The position numbers and the translations under genes were made by a program. From Rossellomorea sp036867415 (lineage in GTDB: Bacteria > Bacillota > Bacilli > Bacillales > Bacillaceae_B): DNA of 64,000 nt. The stretch covers positions 682,001 through 746,000 of the forward strand of contig NZ_JBAJHU010000001.1 in NCBI RefSeq assembly GCF_036867415.1, given 5' to 3'. Every line of letters begins with the position of its first letter. Position 1 is the first letter of the stretch. Shown here one piece after another: positions 23,031-30,379 of the stretch. The notes below the pieces were generated by a model that was given only the letters and a program-made list of their open reading frames with translations, was not told the origin of the DNA and ran no database searches.

Positions 23031-24200
23031 TTGAAAATCATCCTATTGTCGATGTTCAGTGTATCGACTGGACATGTCAAAGTAGCGGAAGTACTGCAAC
23101 AGAAGATAAAAAGCTGCCATCCGGATGCAGAGGTGAAGATTATTGATTTCCTGTCTTTCTCCAATCAATTACTCGAAAATGCCGTCTCGGGTTTTTATAT
23201 GAAGTGGATAAAGACTTATCCGGAAAGTTATAAAGGTTTCTATTCACAGCTGATGATGAGCGATGATTATAGGGGGATGATGAAGGGTCTGTCATTGTGT
23301 TCGGTCTATTTCGAGATGAAGCTGAAAAAATTAGTGGAAGAAGAAAAGCCGTCCCACATCATCTGCACCCATTCATTTCCATCAAGGATACTGGGTAAGC
23401 TGAAGAAAAAATCATTGGCTTTCGAACCGAAAACGATCAATGTGTATACAGATTTCTTTATCAATGGAGTGTGGGATAAAGAAAATATAGATTTCCACCT
23501 GGTACCAGGCAATGAAACAAAGCAGGATCTAATCAATGAATATTCCATTAGCCCAGATTGTATCTATACAACAGGGGTACCAGTTTCAGACATGTTTAAA
23601 AATGCCAAATATAAGTGGAAAAAAAGTGAAACAGACCAAAGACATCTGCTTATTGCAGGCGGTAATAATGGCTTGTGCGTAATACAGGAATTCATGGTTG
23701 ATCCTGCCATGGCTGATCATTATACGTTCACTGTTTTGTGCGGACATAATAAGAAATTATTTGATATGCTCTCGAATAAACCGAATATAAAGCCTTTGAT
23801 GTATATTGAAGACCGGGAAGAACTGAATGAGATTTACGATTCTGTTGATGCCATCATTACTAAACCGGGCGGTGTGACAATTACGGAAGCTTTGTATAAA
23901 AGAATACCGATCTTCATTCATGATTTTTTACCGGGACAGGAAGAGATCAACCTGGAGTTGTTAAAAGAGAAAAAGTTGGTGTATTTATTAAATAGTGATC
24001 AACCAATGGAAATAATATCCAGTATTCTTGGTGATGAGAGAGAACTTGGTGATCATTTGGTCAGAATTCAACAATATCTCACCAGCATTTCGACCAGTGT
24101 CGATGAAACTTTATCTGCGCTGTTAAAAATAAATCATGAGGAACGATTGATCCAGCCTGCCATTAAGCAGCCAGGCGTTTCAAAAACATTGCTGAACTGA
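23031..24200 (+). CDS. MGDG-synthase-type (GT28) glycosyltransferase, UgtP-like
   Basis: A 389-residue GT-B enzyme related to monogalactosyl-diacylglycerol synthase and Bacillus UgtP. The N-terminal domain reads FSVSTGHVKVAEVLQQKI (usually GxGH in this family; here STGH) and IICTHSFPSRILGKL. The C-terminal sugar-nucleotide site contains AIITKPGGVTITEALYKRIP and FLPGQEEIN. It would transfer a sugar from a nucleotide donor to a membrane lipid at the inner face. Start is TTG at 23031 with GTGAGGGGA upstream. It is the last gene of the deacetylase-DedA cassette. Donor and acceptor are unknown. A repeat element follows the stop. Confidence 0.86.
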   Translation: MKIILLSMFSVSTGHVKVAEVLQQKIKSCHPDAEVKIIDFLSFSNQLLENAVSGFYMKWIKTYPESYKGFYSQLMMSDDYRGMMKGLSLCSVYFEMKLKKLVEEEKPSHIICTHSFPSRILGKLKKKSLAFEPKTINVYTDFFINGVWDKENIDFHLVPGNETKQDLINEYSISPDCIYTTGVPVSDMFKNAKYKWKKSETDQRHLLIAGGNNGLCVIQEFMVDPAMADHYTFTVLCGHNKKLFDMLSNKPNIKPLMYIEDREELNEIYDSVDAIITKPGGVTITEALYKRIPIFIHDFLPGQEEINLELLKEKKLVYLLNSDQPMEIISSILGDERELGDHLVRIQQYLTSISTSVDETLSALLKINHEERLIQPAIKQPGVSKTLLN

Positions 24201-24247
24201 TTGGCGGGTTGGTCAAATACCGCTTTTGAATTCATATAACCATTCAA

Positions 24248-24685
24248 GAGGCTGGGACAAAAGTGTTTTAGTCTGAATAAAACCCGAACTCATTTGGATC
24301 CTTAGTTCAAATGAGTTCGGGTTTATTGTTAGCTCAGTTCAAACGCCCATTTAGTATCTTGCTTATTCCAGCGGTTGATTGGAGTGCAAGACGAAGACTC
24401 CTGCGGGAAAATGACTGGAGTGAGACCTGTCCAGCTCCGGCGGCTAGAGGCTCGAGTCATAAGCCAAGCCATCCAAAAAGGCAAAGAGCGCCTTTATGGC
24501 TGCTCTGTCTTATGCTTGTCGCCTCTGGGCAAGCCGCCTCCGCTTTTCTAACCGCAGGCTTGCCGAGGAGGCTCACGGGCTACCCGCGGAAAGCGAAGTC
24601 TTGCACGGAAATCATTAGTGGTATTCAGGGTCAACACTGATAATGTTCGTCTTTAGGCAGTTGATTTTTGTTTTGTCCCAGCCTC
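24248..24685. repeat. Mosaic inverted-repeat element with 15-bp perfect ends
   Basis: The ends GAGGCTGGGACAAAA (24248-24262) and TTTTGTCCCAGCCTC (24671-24685) are perfect inverted repeats. Just inside the left end is a hairpin with arms AACCCGAACTCATTTG/CAAATGAGTTCGGGTT that can terminate the cassette upstream. A shorter related copy lies at 5915-6038. An open frame across 24311-24640 has no ribosome site and is not a gene. This accounts for the whole gene-free stretch 24201-24717. Confidence 0.75.
24386..24604. repeat. Second palindromic repeat nested in the element
   Basis: GCAAGAC at 24386 pairs with GTCTTGC at 24598-24604, with CTGCGGG-type and CCCGCGG-type blocks next to them. Inside (about 24428-24542) is a further palindrome: TGTCCAGCTCCGGCGGCTAG, CATAAG, then CTTATG, GCCTCT, GCCGCC. 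These phrases resemble intergenic repeats that recur in many Bacillaceae genomes. Confidence 0.6.
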
Positions 24686-24717
24686 ATTATTCTAGTTATT
24701 ATGATGTCAGATGCAGG

Positions 24718-25509
24718 TTAATTCTTAGTGGACTTACCTACTGTACTGCCGTCTTTAATATCGAATGTGCCGGAGTATTCGACTGTTTCGATTTCACAAT
24801 TCTCTCCGATTTTTACATTTTTTCCCCTTACGAGCTTTGCTTTTGTGTTTTCCAGGTAGATCTCGTCTCCTTCAATTAATTCTGATCGAAGGCAGTCACT
24901 ACGCTGCATAAAGAATTTCACAACCTGTTTCAGGAGCTTTGTGGAAAGGTCGTTTTTCACTTCAATGATTTCCCCGCCAATTTCCTTGATGAAAGATTCA
25001 TGACTCACTTCAATATCCACTTTATCGGCACTGAGAAGCCCGTTTATCCTCACCGAGCCCCTTGAAATAAAAGATTCCACTTCACAATCTTTCTCTACCT
25101 TCAATGACCCGCTTGATTTAATGGTTCCACCCTGTAGTTTGCCATCAATTTTTGTCGACCCGCTCGATTTGAAGTTCTTGCATGTAAGATCCTCACTGAT
25201 TTTGCTGGATCCGCTTATTGTCATTTCTGCTGCTGTGACCGGTCCTTCTATCCTTGTACTTCCACTGATCGAAATTTCTTTTGCTTTGATGCCACCGATG
25301 ATTCTTGAAGACCCGCTGGTTTTAAACTCTTCCGTTATGATTTTTCCATTAATTTTTCCGGATCCCGAGATTTTGAGGTCCTTGCAGTCGATATCACCTT
25401 GAATCGTTCCGCTCCCGCTGATTTTCACCGAATTGAACCTGCCGCCGCCGGATGAACCGGACCCGCTTATTTTCAAATCATGTAATTCTTTATTTTCAAC
25501 AGTACTCAT
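24718..25509 (-). CDS. Bactofilin-like / polymer-forming repeat protein (YhbE/YhbF-like)
   Basis: A 263-residue protein dominated by a right-handed beta-helix type repeat. About ten units each contain a Ser-Gly-Ser turn (LKISGSGSS, VKISGSGTIQGDI, ISISGSTRIEG, MTISGSSKIS, FKSSGSTKIDGKL), spaced 17-19 residues apart. Repeats of this kind build the bactofilin polymer. The C-terminal third departs from the repeat. It follows the DUF4004 gene by 16 nt on the minus strand. In B. subtilis the DUF4004 gene yhbD precedes two bactofilin genes, yhbE and yhbF; here only one, longer repeat gene is present. A scaffold role is expected from the family; the cargo is unknown. Confidence 0.8.
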   Translation of the reverse strand: MSTVENKELHDLKISGSGSSGGGRFNSVKISGSGTIQGDIDCKDLKISGSGKINGKIITEEFKTSGSSRIIGGIKAKEISISGSTRIEGPVTAAEMTISGSSKISEDLTCKNFKSSGSTKIDGKLQGGTIKSSGSLKVEKDCEVESFISRGSVRINGLLSADKVDIEVSHESFIKEIGGEIIEVKNDLSTKLLKQVVKFFMQRSDCLRSELIEGDEIYLENTKAKLVRGKNVKIGENCEIETVEYSGTFDIKDGSTVGKSTKN

Positions 25510-25525
25510 CTACTATTCCTCCAGA

Positions 25526-26161
25526 TCAATTATTGTTTACACTTGTCAAAGTGATTTTTAATTCTTCAAACATTTGGAGTAAATCGAGCTTCACAATCGT
25601 CTCTGTTGTCCTGTCAATGAATGTGTCGGAGTGGAGCGGGAGCAAAATCCAAATGACTGTATCTTTTTTTCGCAGTCCCCGCAGTTCATAAGAGGGACTG
25701 TCAACTACATCGAAGTATTCATGTAAAAACTGAAGCAGTGACAGTTGATCTTCTTCACTGATTAATCGGATACGCGCTTTTTCAAGAATGAACATGTAGA
25801 GGATTTCTGGAAATTCAATTGATTTCACATTTTTTAAGAGAGGGGTACAGAACGAAATGGTTTCCGATTGGAGAATCTTCTGCAGCCGTAATGAATCTAA
25901 TGTGATCTCAATCTTCGTCGGATTCGGTGAAAAGAAATTCGATAATTCATCCAGTGAATGGGTGTCTTTCAACTCTTTCACTTTTTCAATCCTTGCCAGC
26001 ATTTTTTCCCGGGGGAAGAAGGTTTCCTGACCTGTGAAACTGGACTTCTTGATAAACCAGTCTTCCGGAATGATACTCATGCGTTTCCAGCGATAGAGCT
26101 GCCCATAAGAAATGCCGGTCAATTCCAGGACTTCCTTCTTTGATATTAGGTCGGCATCCAA
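25526..26161 (-). CDS. YhbD-family (DUF4004) protein with MerR-like N-terminal helix-turn-helix
   Basis: 211 residues. The N-terminus (LISKKEVLELTGISYGQLYRWKR) reads as a MerR-type DNA-binding helix-turn-helix, and FPREKMLARIEKVKEL follows like a short MerR wing or linker. The rest is a DUF4004-type alpha/beta region with no known ligand site. Start TTG at 26161 has GAGGTGAT 7 nt upstream. It leads an operon with the bactofilin-like gene. Its promoter carries a repeated GTAACAATGTT sequence (26187-26240), making autoregulation by this protein the simplest reading. Equivalent to yhbD of B. subtilis in context. Confidence 0.8.
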   Translation of the reverse strand: MDADLISKKEVLELTGISYGQLYRWKRMSIIPEDWFIKKSSFTGQETFFPREKMLARIEKVKELKDTHSLDELSNFFSPNPTKIEITLDSLRLQKILQSETISFCTPLLKNVKSIEFPEILYMFILEKARIRLISEEDQLSLLQFLHEYFDVVDSPSYELRGLRKKDTVIWILLPLHSDTFIDRTTETIVKLDLLQMFEELKITLTSVNNN

Positions 26162-26186
26162 GTGTAGATCACCTCTTTCATTAAGT

Positions 26187-26258
26187 GTAACAAAACATTG
26201 TTACGTTATTGTATATGTACTATAGCAGAACATTGTTACGCTTGTAAAGAAGTTTTTT
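26187..26258 (-). promoter_or_regulatory. Promoter with repeated operator for the DUF4004-bactofilin operon
   Basis: On the minus strand, TTTACA and TATAGT spaced by 18 nt form a promoter. The 12-mer CGTAACAATGTT occurs twice, 35 nt apart (26194-26205 and 26229-26240). One copy lies between -35 and -10 and one downstream as the palindrome GTAACAAAACATTGTTAC (26187-26204). Placement inside and after the promoter fits repression or MerR-style control. Confidence 0.65.
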
Positions 26259-26273
26259 CCAAGGATATAAGAC

Positions 26274-26313
26274 GGCCCGCCTTTCGTTCTTCTAAAGAAG
26301 AGAAGGGCGGGCC
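26274..26313 (-). terminator. GC-rich hairpin after the HIT gene
   Basis: GGCCCGCCTTT and AAGGGCGGGCC form a strong stem, but only a weak T stretch follows on either strand (GTCTTAT on minus). Confidence 0.5.
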
Positions 26314-26320
26314 ATGATAA

Positions 26321-26725
26321 TCATCTAGTTGGTCGTTTGTTTTCAGGCTGCTTTAACCAGTAACGCACCCCTCTCCCAGCAAGGGGTTCATCATTGTAGC
26401 GGGGAATGATATGAAAGTGGCTGTGGAAGATGAATTGATTGGATACCTTCCCGACATTCCACCCGAGTGTATATCCGTCTGCCTGAAATCTATCATCGAG
26501 ATAGGATTTGGCTTGTTGAAGCAAGTCGTAAGTATCGTTCCATTCCTCTTTTGTCAGTGCAAACGCATCCTGCTGGTGTTTCTTTGGCACGATGACCCCG
26601 CACCCTTCGAGAACATCTTGTTGGAGATTATGCTGCAAAAAATAACAAGTCTCATTTTCGAAAATGATGTTTTGTTCCGGGTCTATGTGAGGATGACAGA
26701 AAGGACAGTGGATTTCTTCGATCAT
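26321..26725 (-). CDS. HIT-family nucleotide-binding hydrolase
   Basis: 134 residues with the histidine-triad motif HSHFHIIPRY (consensus HxHxHxx) at about residues 101-110, which hydrolyses nucleoside phosphoramidates or dinucleotides. An N-terminal CPFC pair with CHPHID resembles the zinc site seen in some HIT proteins. Length fits a single HIT domain. Start ATG at 26725 lies after GGAGTGCACTC. Stand-alone gene, divergent from the catalase. Its physiological substrate is unknown. Confidence 0.87.
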   Translation of the reverse strand: MIEEIHCPFCHPHIDPEQNIIFENETCYFLQHNLQQDVLEGCGVIVPKKHQQDAFALTKEEWNDTYDLLQQAKSYLDDRFQADGYTLGWNVGKVSNQFIFHSHFHIIPRYNDEPLAGRGVRYWLKQPENKRPTR

Positions 26726-26838
26726 GAGTGCACTCCTAATTGTTGGAATTTCTATTCATTATAGAGTATAACACGGATGTTACCATTTTCTCTCTTTGAA
26801 ACGAAAACGATTTCAGCATGTAGACTATTCCAATTTAT

Positions 26839-26863
26839 GTTTATAGATTAAGGTGAGGGGTAT
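26839..26863 (+). promoter_or_regulatory. Sigma-B promoter of the catalase gene
   Basis: GTTTAT (26839-26844), 13-nt spacer, GGGTAT (26858-26863): a near-perfect general-stress sigma-B promoter, 45 nt before the ATG. Known for katE in B. subtilis. Confidence 0.85.
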
Positions 26864-26908
26864 AGAACGAACAGAGCAATTTACATAGTAAAGGGAAGGG
26901 ATGAGAGA

Positions 26909-28963
26909 ATGAGTGACGAGAAGAAAAACAGTGTCAACGGCAATAGCAAGAATGAACAGCTTGATCAATATCGTGTCGACGACAGCGGAAAACATCTTAC
27001 CACCAACCAGGGATTGAAGGTGTCAGAAGATGAATTCTCCTTGAAAGCAGGAGAACGCGGACCGACTTTGATGGAAGATTTCCATTTCCGCGAAAAGATG
27101 ACTCATTTCGACCATGAACGGATTCCGGAACGTATCGTCCATGCGCGGGGTTTTGCTGCCCACGGTGAATTCGAAGTCTACGAGTCTATGAAAGAATATA
27201 CGAGAGCAGGCTTCCTGCAGGATCCTTCGAAGAAAACACCAGTATTCGTCCGCTTTTCAACGGTAGCAGGAAATAGGGGATCTGCCGAGACAGTCCGTGA
27301 CGCCCGCGGGTTCGCAACAAAATTCTACACAGAAGAAGGCAACTATGATTTAGTGGGAAATAATATTCCCGTTTTCTTCATCCAGGATGCCATTAAGTTC
27401 CCTGATCTTGTGCATGCGATCAAACCGGAGCCTCACAATGAAATGCCTCAGGCAGCGACTGCACATGACACGTTCTGGGATTTTATAGCGAACAACCAGG
27501 AGTCTGCCCATATGGTCATGTGGGCGATGTCAGACCGTGCAATACCACGGAGTTTCCGTATGATGGAAGGATTCGGGGTTCACACTTTCCGTTTCGTCAA
27601 TGAAGAAGGAAAAGCCCACTTTGTTAAATTCCACTGGAAACCGGTACTTGGAACTCACTCTCTCGTCTGGGACGAAGCACAAAAAATTAATGGTAAGAAC
27701 CCTGATTTCCACCGAAGTGATTTACATGAGTCAATAGAAAATGGGGATTATCCCGAATATGAACTCGGTGTTCAATTGATTAAAGAAGAAGATGAATTCA
27801 ACTTCGACTTTGATGTGCTTGATCCAACAAAGCTTTGGCCGGAAGAAGAAGTTCCGGTGAAAATAATTGGTAAAATGACACTGAACCGAAATGTGGATAA
27901 TGTATTTGCCGAAACTGAACAGGCTGCATTTCATCCTGGTTCCGTCGTGCCCGGTATAGATTTCTCAAATGATCCTTTATTACAAGGACGTTTATTTTCT
28001 TACACAGATACGCAGCTGATCCGTCTCGGCGGACCGAACTTCCATGAACTGCCGATCAACCGTCCAGTCTGCCCTTTCCACAACAATCAGCGTGACGGAT
28101 ACGGACGACAAACGATCAATAAAGGTCAGGTGAGCTATCACAAGAATTCACTGGCGGATAATACTCCTGCACCAGCAAGTGAAGAGGAAGGGGGCTACAC
28201 TCATTATCAGGAAAAAATGGAAGGACGCAAAGTCCGTGCAAGAAGTGAAAGTTTCAAAGACCACTTCTCTCAAGCCACACTTTTCTGGAATAGTATGAGT
28301 GAGCCGGAGAAAGAGCACATCATTGATGCGTTCAGCTTCGAACTGGGAAAAGTCATGAGTAAATCCGTTCAGCAGCAAGTGGTCGATATGTTCGCGCATG
28401 TCAGTCTTGACCTGGCAAAAGGATTCGCTGAAGCGATAGGAGCAGAGATTCCAGAAGGGCCGGGTTCCAGAGTAACCAAATCGTCTCCGGCATTAAGTCA
28501 GGAAAACACAGTCAAGAAACCTCATACACGTAAGGTAGGGGTCATTGTCAGCAAAGGATTCCAAGGAAAAGAAATCACAACTGCGCTGGAAGGATTAAAA
28601 GAACAAGGTCTTCAGCCAGAAATCATCAGCAGCAAGCTGGGTGTGCTGAAAGGAGCAGACGGTGAGGAATTGGAAGTGGATCACACTTTTTTGACATGCG
28701 ATTCCGTTTTATTCGACAGCTTATACGTGGTTGGAGGTAACGAAGCAGATAAGAAATTCAAGAAGGACACTTCCTATTTTTTAAAAGAAGCGTTTGCCCA
28801 CTTTAAGCCTATCGGTGCAACACATGAGGGGACATCGATCCTGGAAGAAATCGGAATTAAGGATGATTCAGGTGTGGTGACCGGAGATTCAATAGAGGCA
28901 TTCACCTCTGACTTTATCGAAGCTATATCAGCGCACCGCCATTGGGATCGTGAAATCGTTTGA
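26909..28963 (+). CDS. katE: Large-subunit monofunctional haem catalase (KatE type)
   Basis: Dismutes hydrogen peroxide to water and oxygen in the cytosol. The 684 residues consist of the catalase core and an extra C-terminal flavodoxin/GATase-like domain (from about residue 535, RKVGVIVSKGFQGKEI and on), which marks clade-2 large catalases. The distal His is in VHARGFAAHGEF (about residue 85), Asn in NNIPVFFIQDA, and the haem-ligand Tyr in GRLFSYTDTQLIRLG. Length matches B. subtilis KatE. GAAGGGATGAGAG precedes the ATG. A textbook sigma-B promoter lies upstream, fitting the known general-stress control of katE. Single-gene unit with a terminator. Confidence 0.95.
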   Translation: MSDEKKNSVNGNSKNEQLDQYRVDDSGKHLTTNQGLKVSEDEFSLKAGERGPTLMEDFHFREKMTHFDHERIPERIVHARGFAAHGEFEVYESMKEYTRAGFLQDPSKKTPVFVRFSTVAGNRGSAETVRDARGFATKFYTEEGNYDLVGNNIPVFFIQDAIKFPDLVHAIKPEPHNEMPQAATAHDTFWDFIANNQESAHMVMWAMSDRAIPRSFRMMEGFGVHTFRFVNEEGKAHFVKFHWKPVLGTHSLVWDEAQKINGKNPDFHRSDLHESIENGDYPEYELGVQLIKEEDEFNFDFDVLDPTKLWPEEEVPVKIIGKMTLNRNVDNVFAETEQAAFHPGSVVPGIDFSNDPLLQGRLFSYTDTQLIRLGGPNFHELPINRPVCPFHNNQRDGYGRQTINKGQVSYHKNSLADNTPAPASEEEGGYTHYQEKMEGRKVRARSESFKDHFSQATLFWNSMSEPEKEHIIDAFSFELGKVMSKSVQQQVVDMFAHVSLDLAKGFAEAIGAEIPEGPGSRVTKSSPALSQENTVKKPHTRKVGVIVSKGFQGKEITTALEGLKEQGLQPEIISSKLGVLKGADGEELEVDHTFLTCDSVLFDSLYVVGGNEADKKFKKDTSYFLKEAFAHFKPIGATHEGTSILEEIGIKDDSGVVTGDSIEAFTSDFIEAISAHRHWDREIV

Positions 28964-28986
28964 CGATTTAAATCAGCAAGAGTAAA

Positions 28987-29014
28987 GGAGCCGGTTTATC
29001 CGGCTTCTTTTTTG
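28987..29014 (+). terminator. Terminator of the catalase gene
   Basis: GAGCCGG/CCGGCTT stem, loop TTTAT, then CTTTTTT. Confidence 0.85.
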
Positions 29015-29188
29015 TCTCCCATTACAAGATGTGTACGCCATTTCTTTCATACTTCCTCTTAACAACATTCTACTTCTTTCATCTACTAAGCGAATCACCC
29101 ATTTTACTAGATACTAGTTATCTATAACAAACTATTCCATGTGGACAACCATAATATATTAAAGAAATGAACAAGGAGGTGGATATTC

Positions 29189-29362
29189 ATGCCAAAAGGT
29201 CCAGCTCATCATGCTGCAGGAGAAGATTTTGATTTCTTCAAACTTCTACTGGTATTACTAGTGGTAGCGTTTTTAATAACATTAGGCATCGCACCGATCG
29301 CTGCATTAATTATCGGGATTGCTCTACTACTCATCGTAGTCATCAGTGAATTGTTTGAATAA
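29189..29362 (+). CDS. Small membrane protein (57 aa)
   Basis: ATG at 29189 with AAGGAGG upstream (spacing about 9). A short polar start rich in His and acidic residues (MPKGPAHHAAGEDFDFF) precedes two hydrophobic helices (about 18-35 and 37-53) separated by a Pro (GIAPIAA), ending SELFE. This is a helical hairpin. A strong hairpin follows the stop. It lies between the catalase and an unusual Lys/Glu/Asp-rich protein gene. No family recognised and no function proposed. Confidence 0.75.
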   Translation: MPKGPAHHAAGEDFDFFKLLLVLLVVAFLITLGIAPIAALIIGIALLLIVVISELFE

Positions 29363-29376
29363 GAAATGAATCCCAT

Positions 29377-29403
29377 AGAAAGCGGTTATCTTAACCGCTT
29401 TCT
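29377..29403 (+). terminator. Hairpin after the 57-residue gene
   Basis: Perfect stem AGAAAGCGGTTA/TAACCGCTTTCT with a 3-base loop. The T run is contained within the right arm, so efficiency is uncertain. Confidence 0.6.
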
Positions 29404-29452
29404 ATAAAAAGTTACCTTATCGATAATAGAATGAGGAAAGGGGGTAACATAC

Positions 29453-30139
29453 ATGGATAACAAAAATATGATAGAAGAACTTTACAAACTCATTCAGGAC
29501 AAGGTCAATAAAGACGGCGAACAAATTACAATCGATTCAGCATTGGAAATGATGACATCCGCGTTAAAAGAAAATGAACTAAGCAATGAATTAAAACAAC
29601 AATCGGATTCTCTTAAAAACCAACTTCAATCAATCATTCCTGAAAATCTTGCTGATATGGACTCATTGAAAGGCAAAACAGCTGATTTCATAAAAGGAAA
29701 CTCACTAAACTTGGACGTCCTGCAAGGACTCGTAAGCGGAATTCTTGAAAATGATGCGTTAAAAAATCAATTGGGACAATTAACATCAGGAAAAGAAATC
29801 GATATGAAGGCACTGATCAATGGCTTGAGTTCATTACTTCAATCGAAAGGTGGTACAGGGACCGCGATCCCTATTAACCTTTTAAACCTTGCCCAGGGCA
29901 TGGACATAATGAAACTGATTGATGGAGTATCAGCCCGACGTAAAAACAAAGCAAAAAATAAACAAGAACAAACAACAGATAAACAAGAAGATAAAAAAGA
30001 AGATAAAAAAGAAGACAAACAAGAAGATAAACAAGAAGATAAACATGAAAAAAATAATAATAATAAATCAGAACAAAAATCCAAAAGTAAGCAGTACAAA
30101 AAAGAATACGAATATGACGAACGTGATCTTTGGTATTAA
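29453..30139 (+). CDS. Hypothetical protein with KEDK-rich low-complexity tail (228 aa)
   Basis: Not recognised. Residues 1-150 look like a helical bundle with regular Leu/Ile spacing and several amphipathic helices (for example LKQQSDSLKNQLQSII). The segment around 120-155 is Gly/Ala/Leu rich (LSSLLQSKGGTGTAIPINLL). Residues about 160-228 are highly charged: Lys/Gln linkers, then five to six copies of a five-residue unit (KKEDK, KQEDK), then NNNNKSEQKSKSKQYKKEY, ending EYDERDLWY. At the DNA level this is a 15-base tandem repeat of AAGAAGATAAA type. No signal peptide. GGGGG lies 8 nt before the ATG. A spore, stress-desiccation or nucleic-acid-binding role could be imagined, but none is shown. 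Confidence 0.8.
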   Translation: MDNKNMIEELYKLIQDKVNKDGEQITIDSALEMMTSALKENELSNELKQQSDSLKNQLQSIIPENLADMDSLKGKTADFIKGNSLNLDVLQGLVSGILENDALKNQLGQLTSGKEIDMKALINGLSSLLQSKGGTGTAIPINLLNLAQGMDIMKLIDGVSARRKNKAKNKQEQTTDKQEDKKEDKKEDKQEDKQEDKHEKNNNNKSEQKSKSKQYKKEYEYDERDLWY

Positions 30140-30147
30140 TAGGGGGG

Positions 30148-30178
30148 AAGCTGGCCAATCAAAACGCCAGCTTTTTTG
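30148..30178 (+). terminator. Terminator after the KEDK-repeat gene
   Basis: AAGCTGG/CCAGCTT stem followed by TTTT. Confidence 0.8.
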
Positions 30179-30232
30179 CATGTTTTTTACATAGAAAGTG
30201 ACATATTCTAAAAATTTCCATAAGCAAAAATC

Positions 30233-30294
30233 TTGAAAGTCAAAAAAGGTCAAATTATACTGTGTTCATAAGGTCAAAGAAAGTCAAAGTCAAA
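30233..30294 (+). promoter_or_regulatory. clpE promoter with tandem CtsR operators
   Basis: TTGAAA (30233-30238), 17-nt spacer, TATACT (30256-30261). CtsR heptads: AGTCAAA-N3-GGTCAAA (30238-30254) lies between -35 and -10. GGTCAAA-N3-AGTCAAA (30272-30288) lies downstream, with an extra AGTCAAA half-site to 30294. CtsR bound here would shut the promoter until heat or protein stress. Confidence 0.9.
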
Positions 30295-30379
30295 ACACAA
30301 TGATTATGACCTTTAAATCACATGGCTTACAACTAAATCTTCAACATATAAATAAATGCCAATCAGGAGGTAATACTGT

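Noticed and set aside
24311..24640. A 109-codon open frame on the plus strand
   Set aside because: It falls wholly within the nested inverted-repeat element, lacks a ribosome site, and its product reads like translated palindromes.
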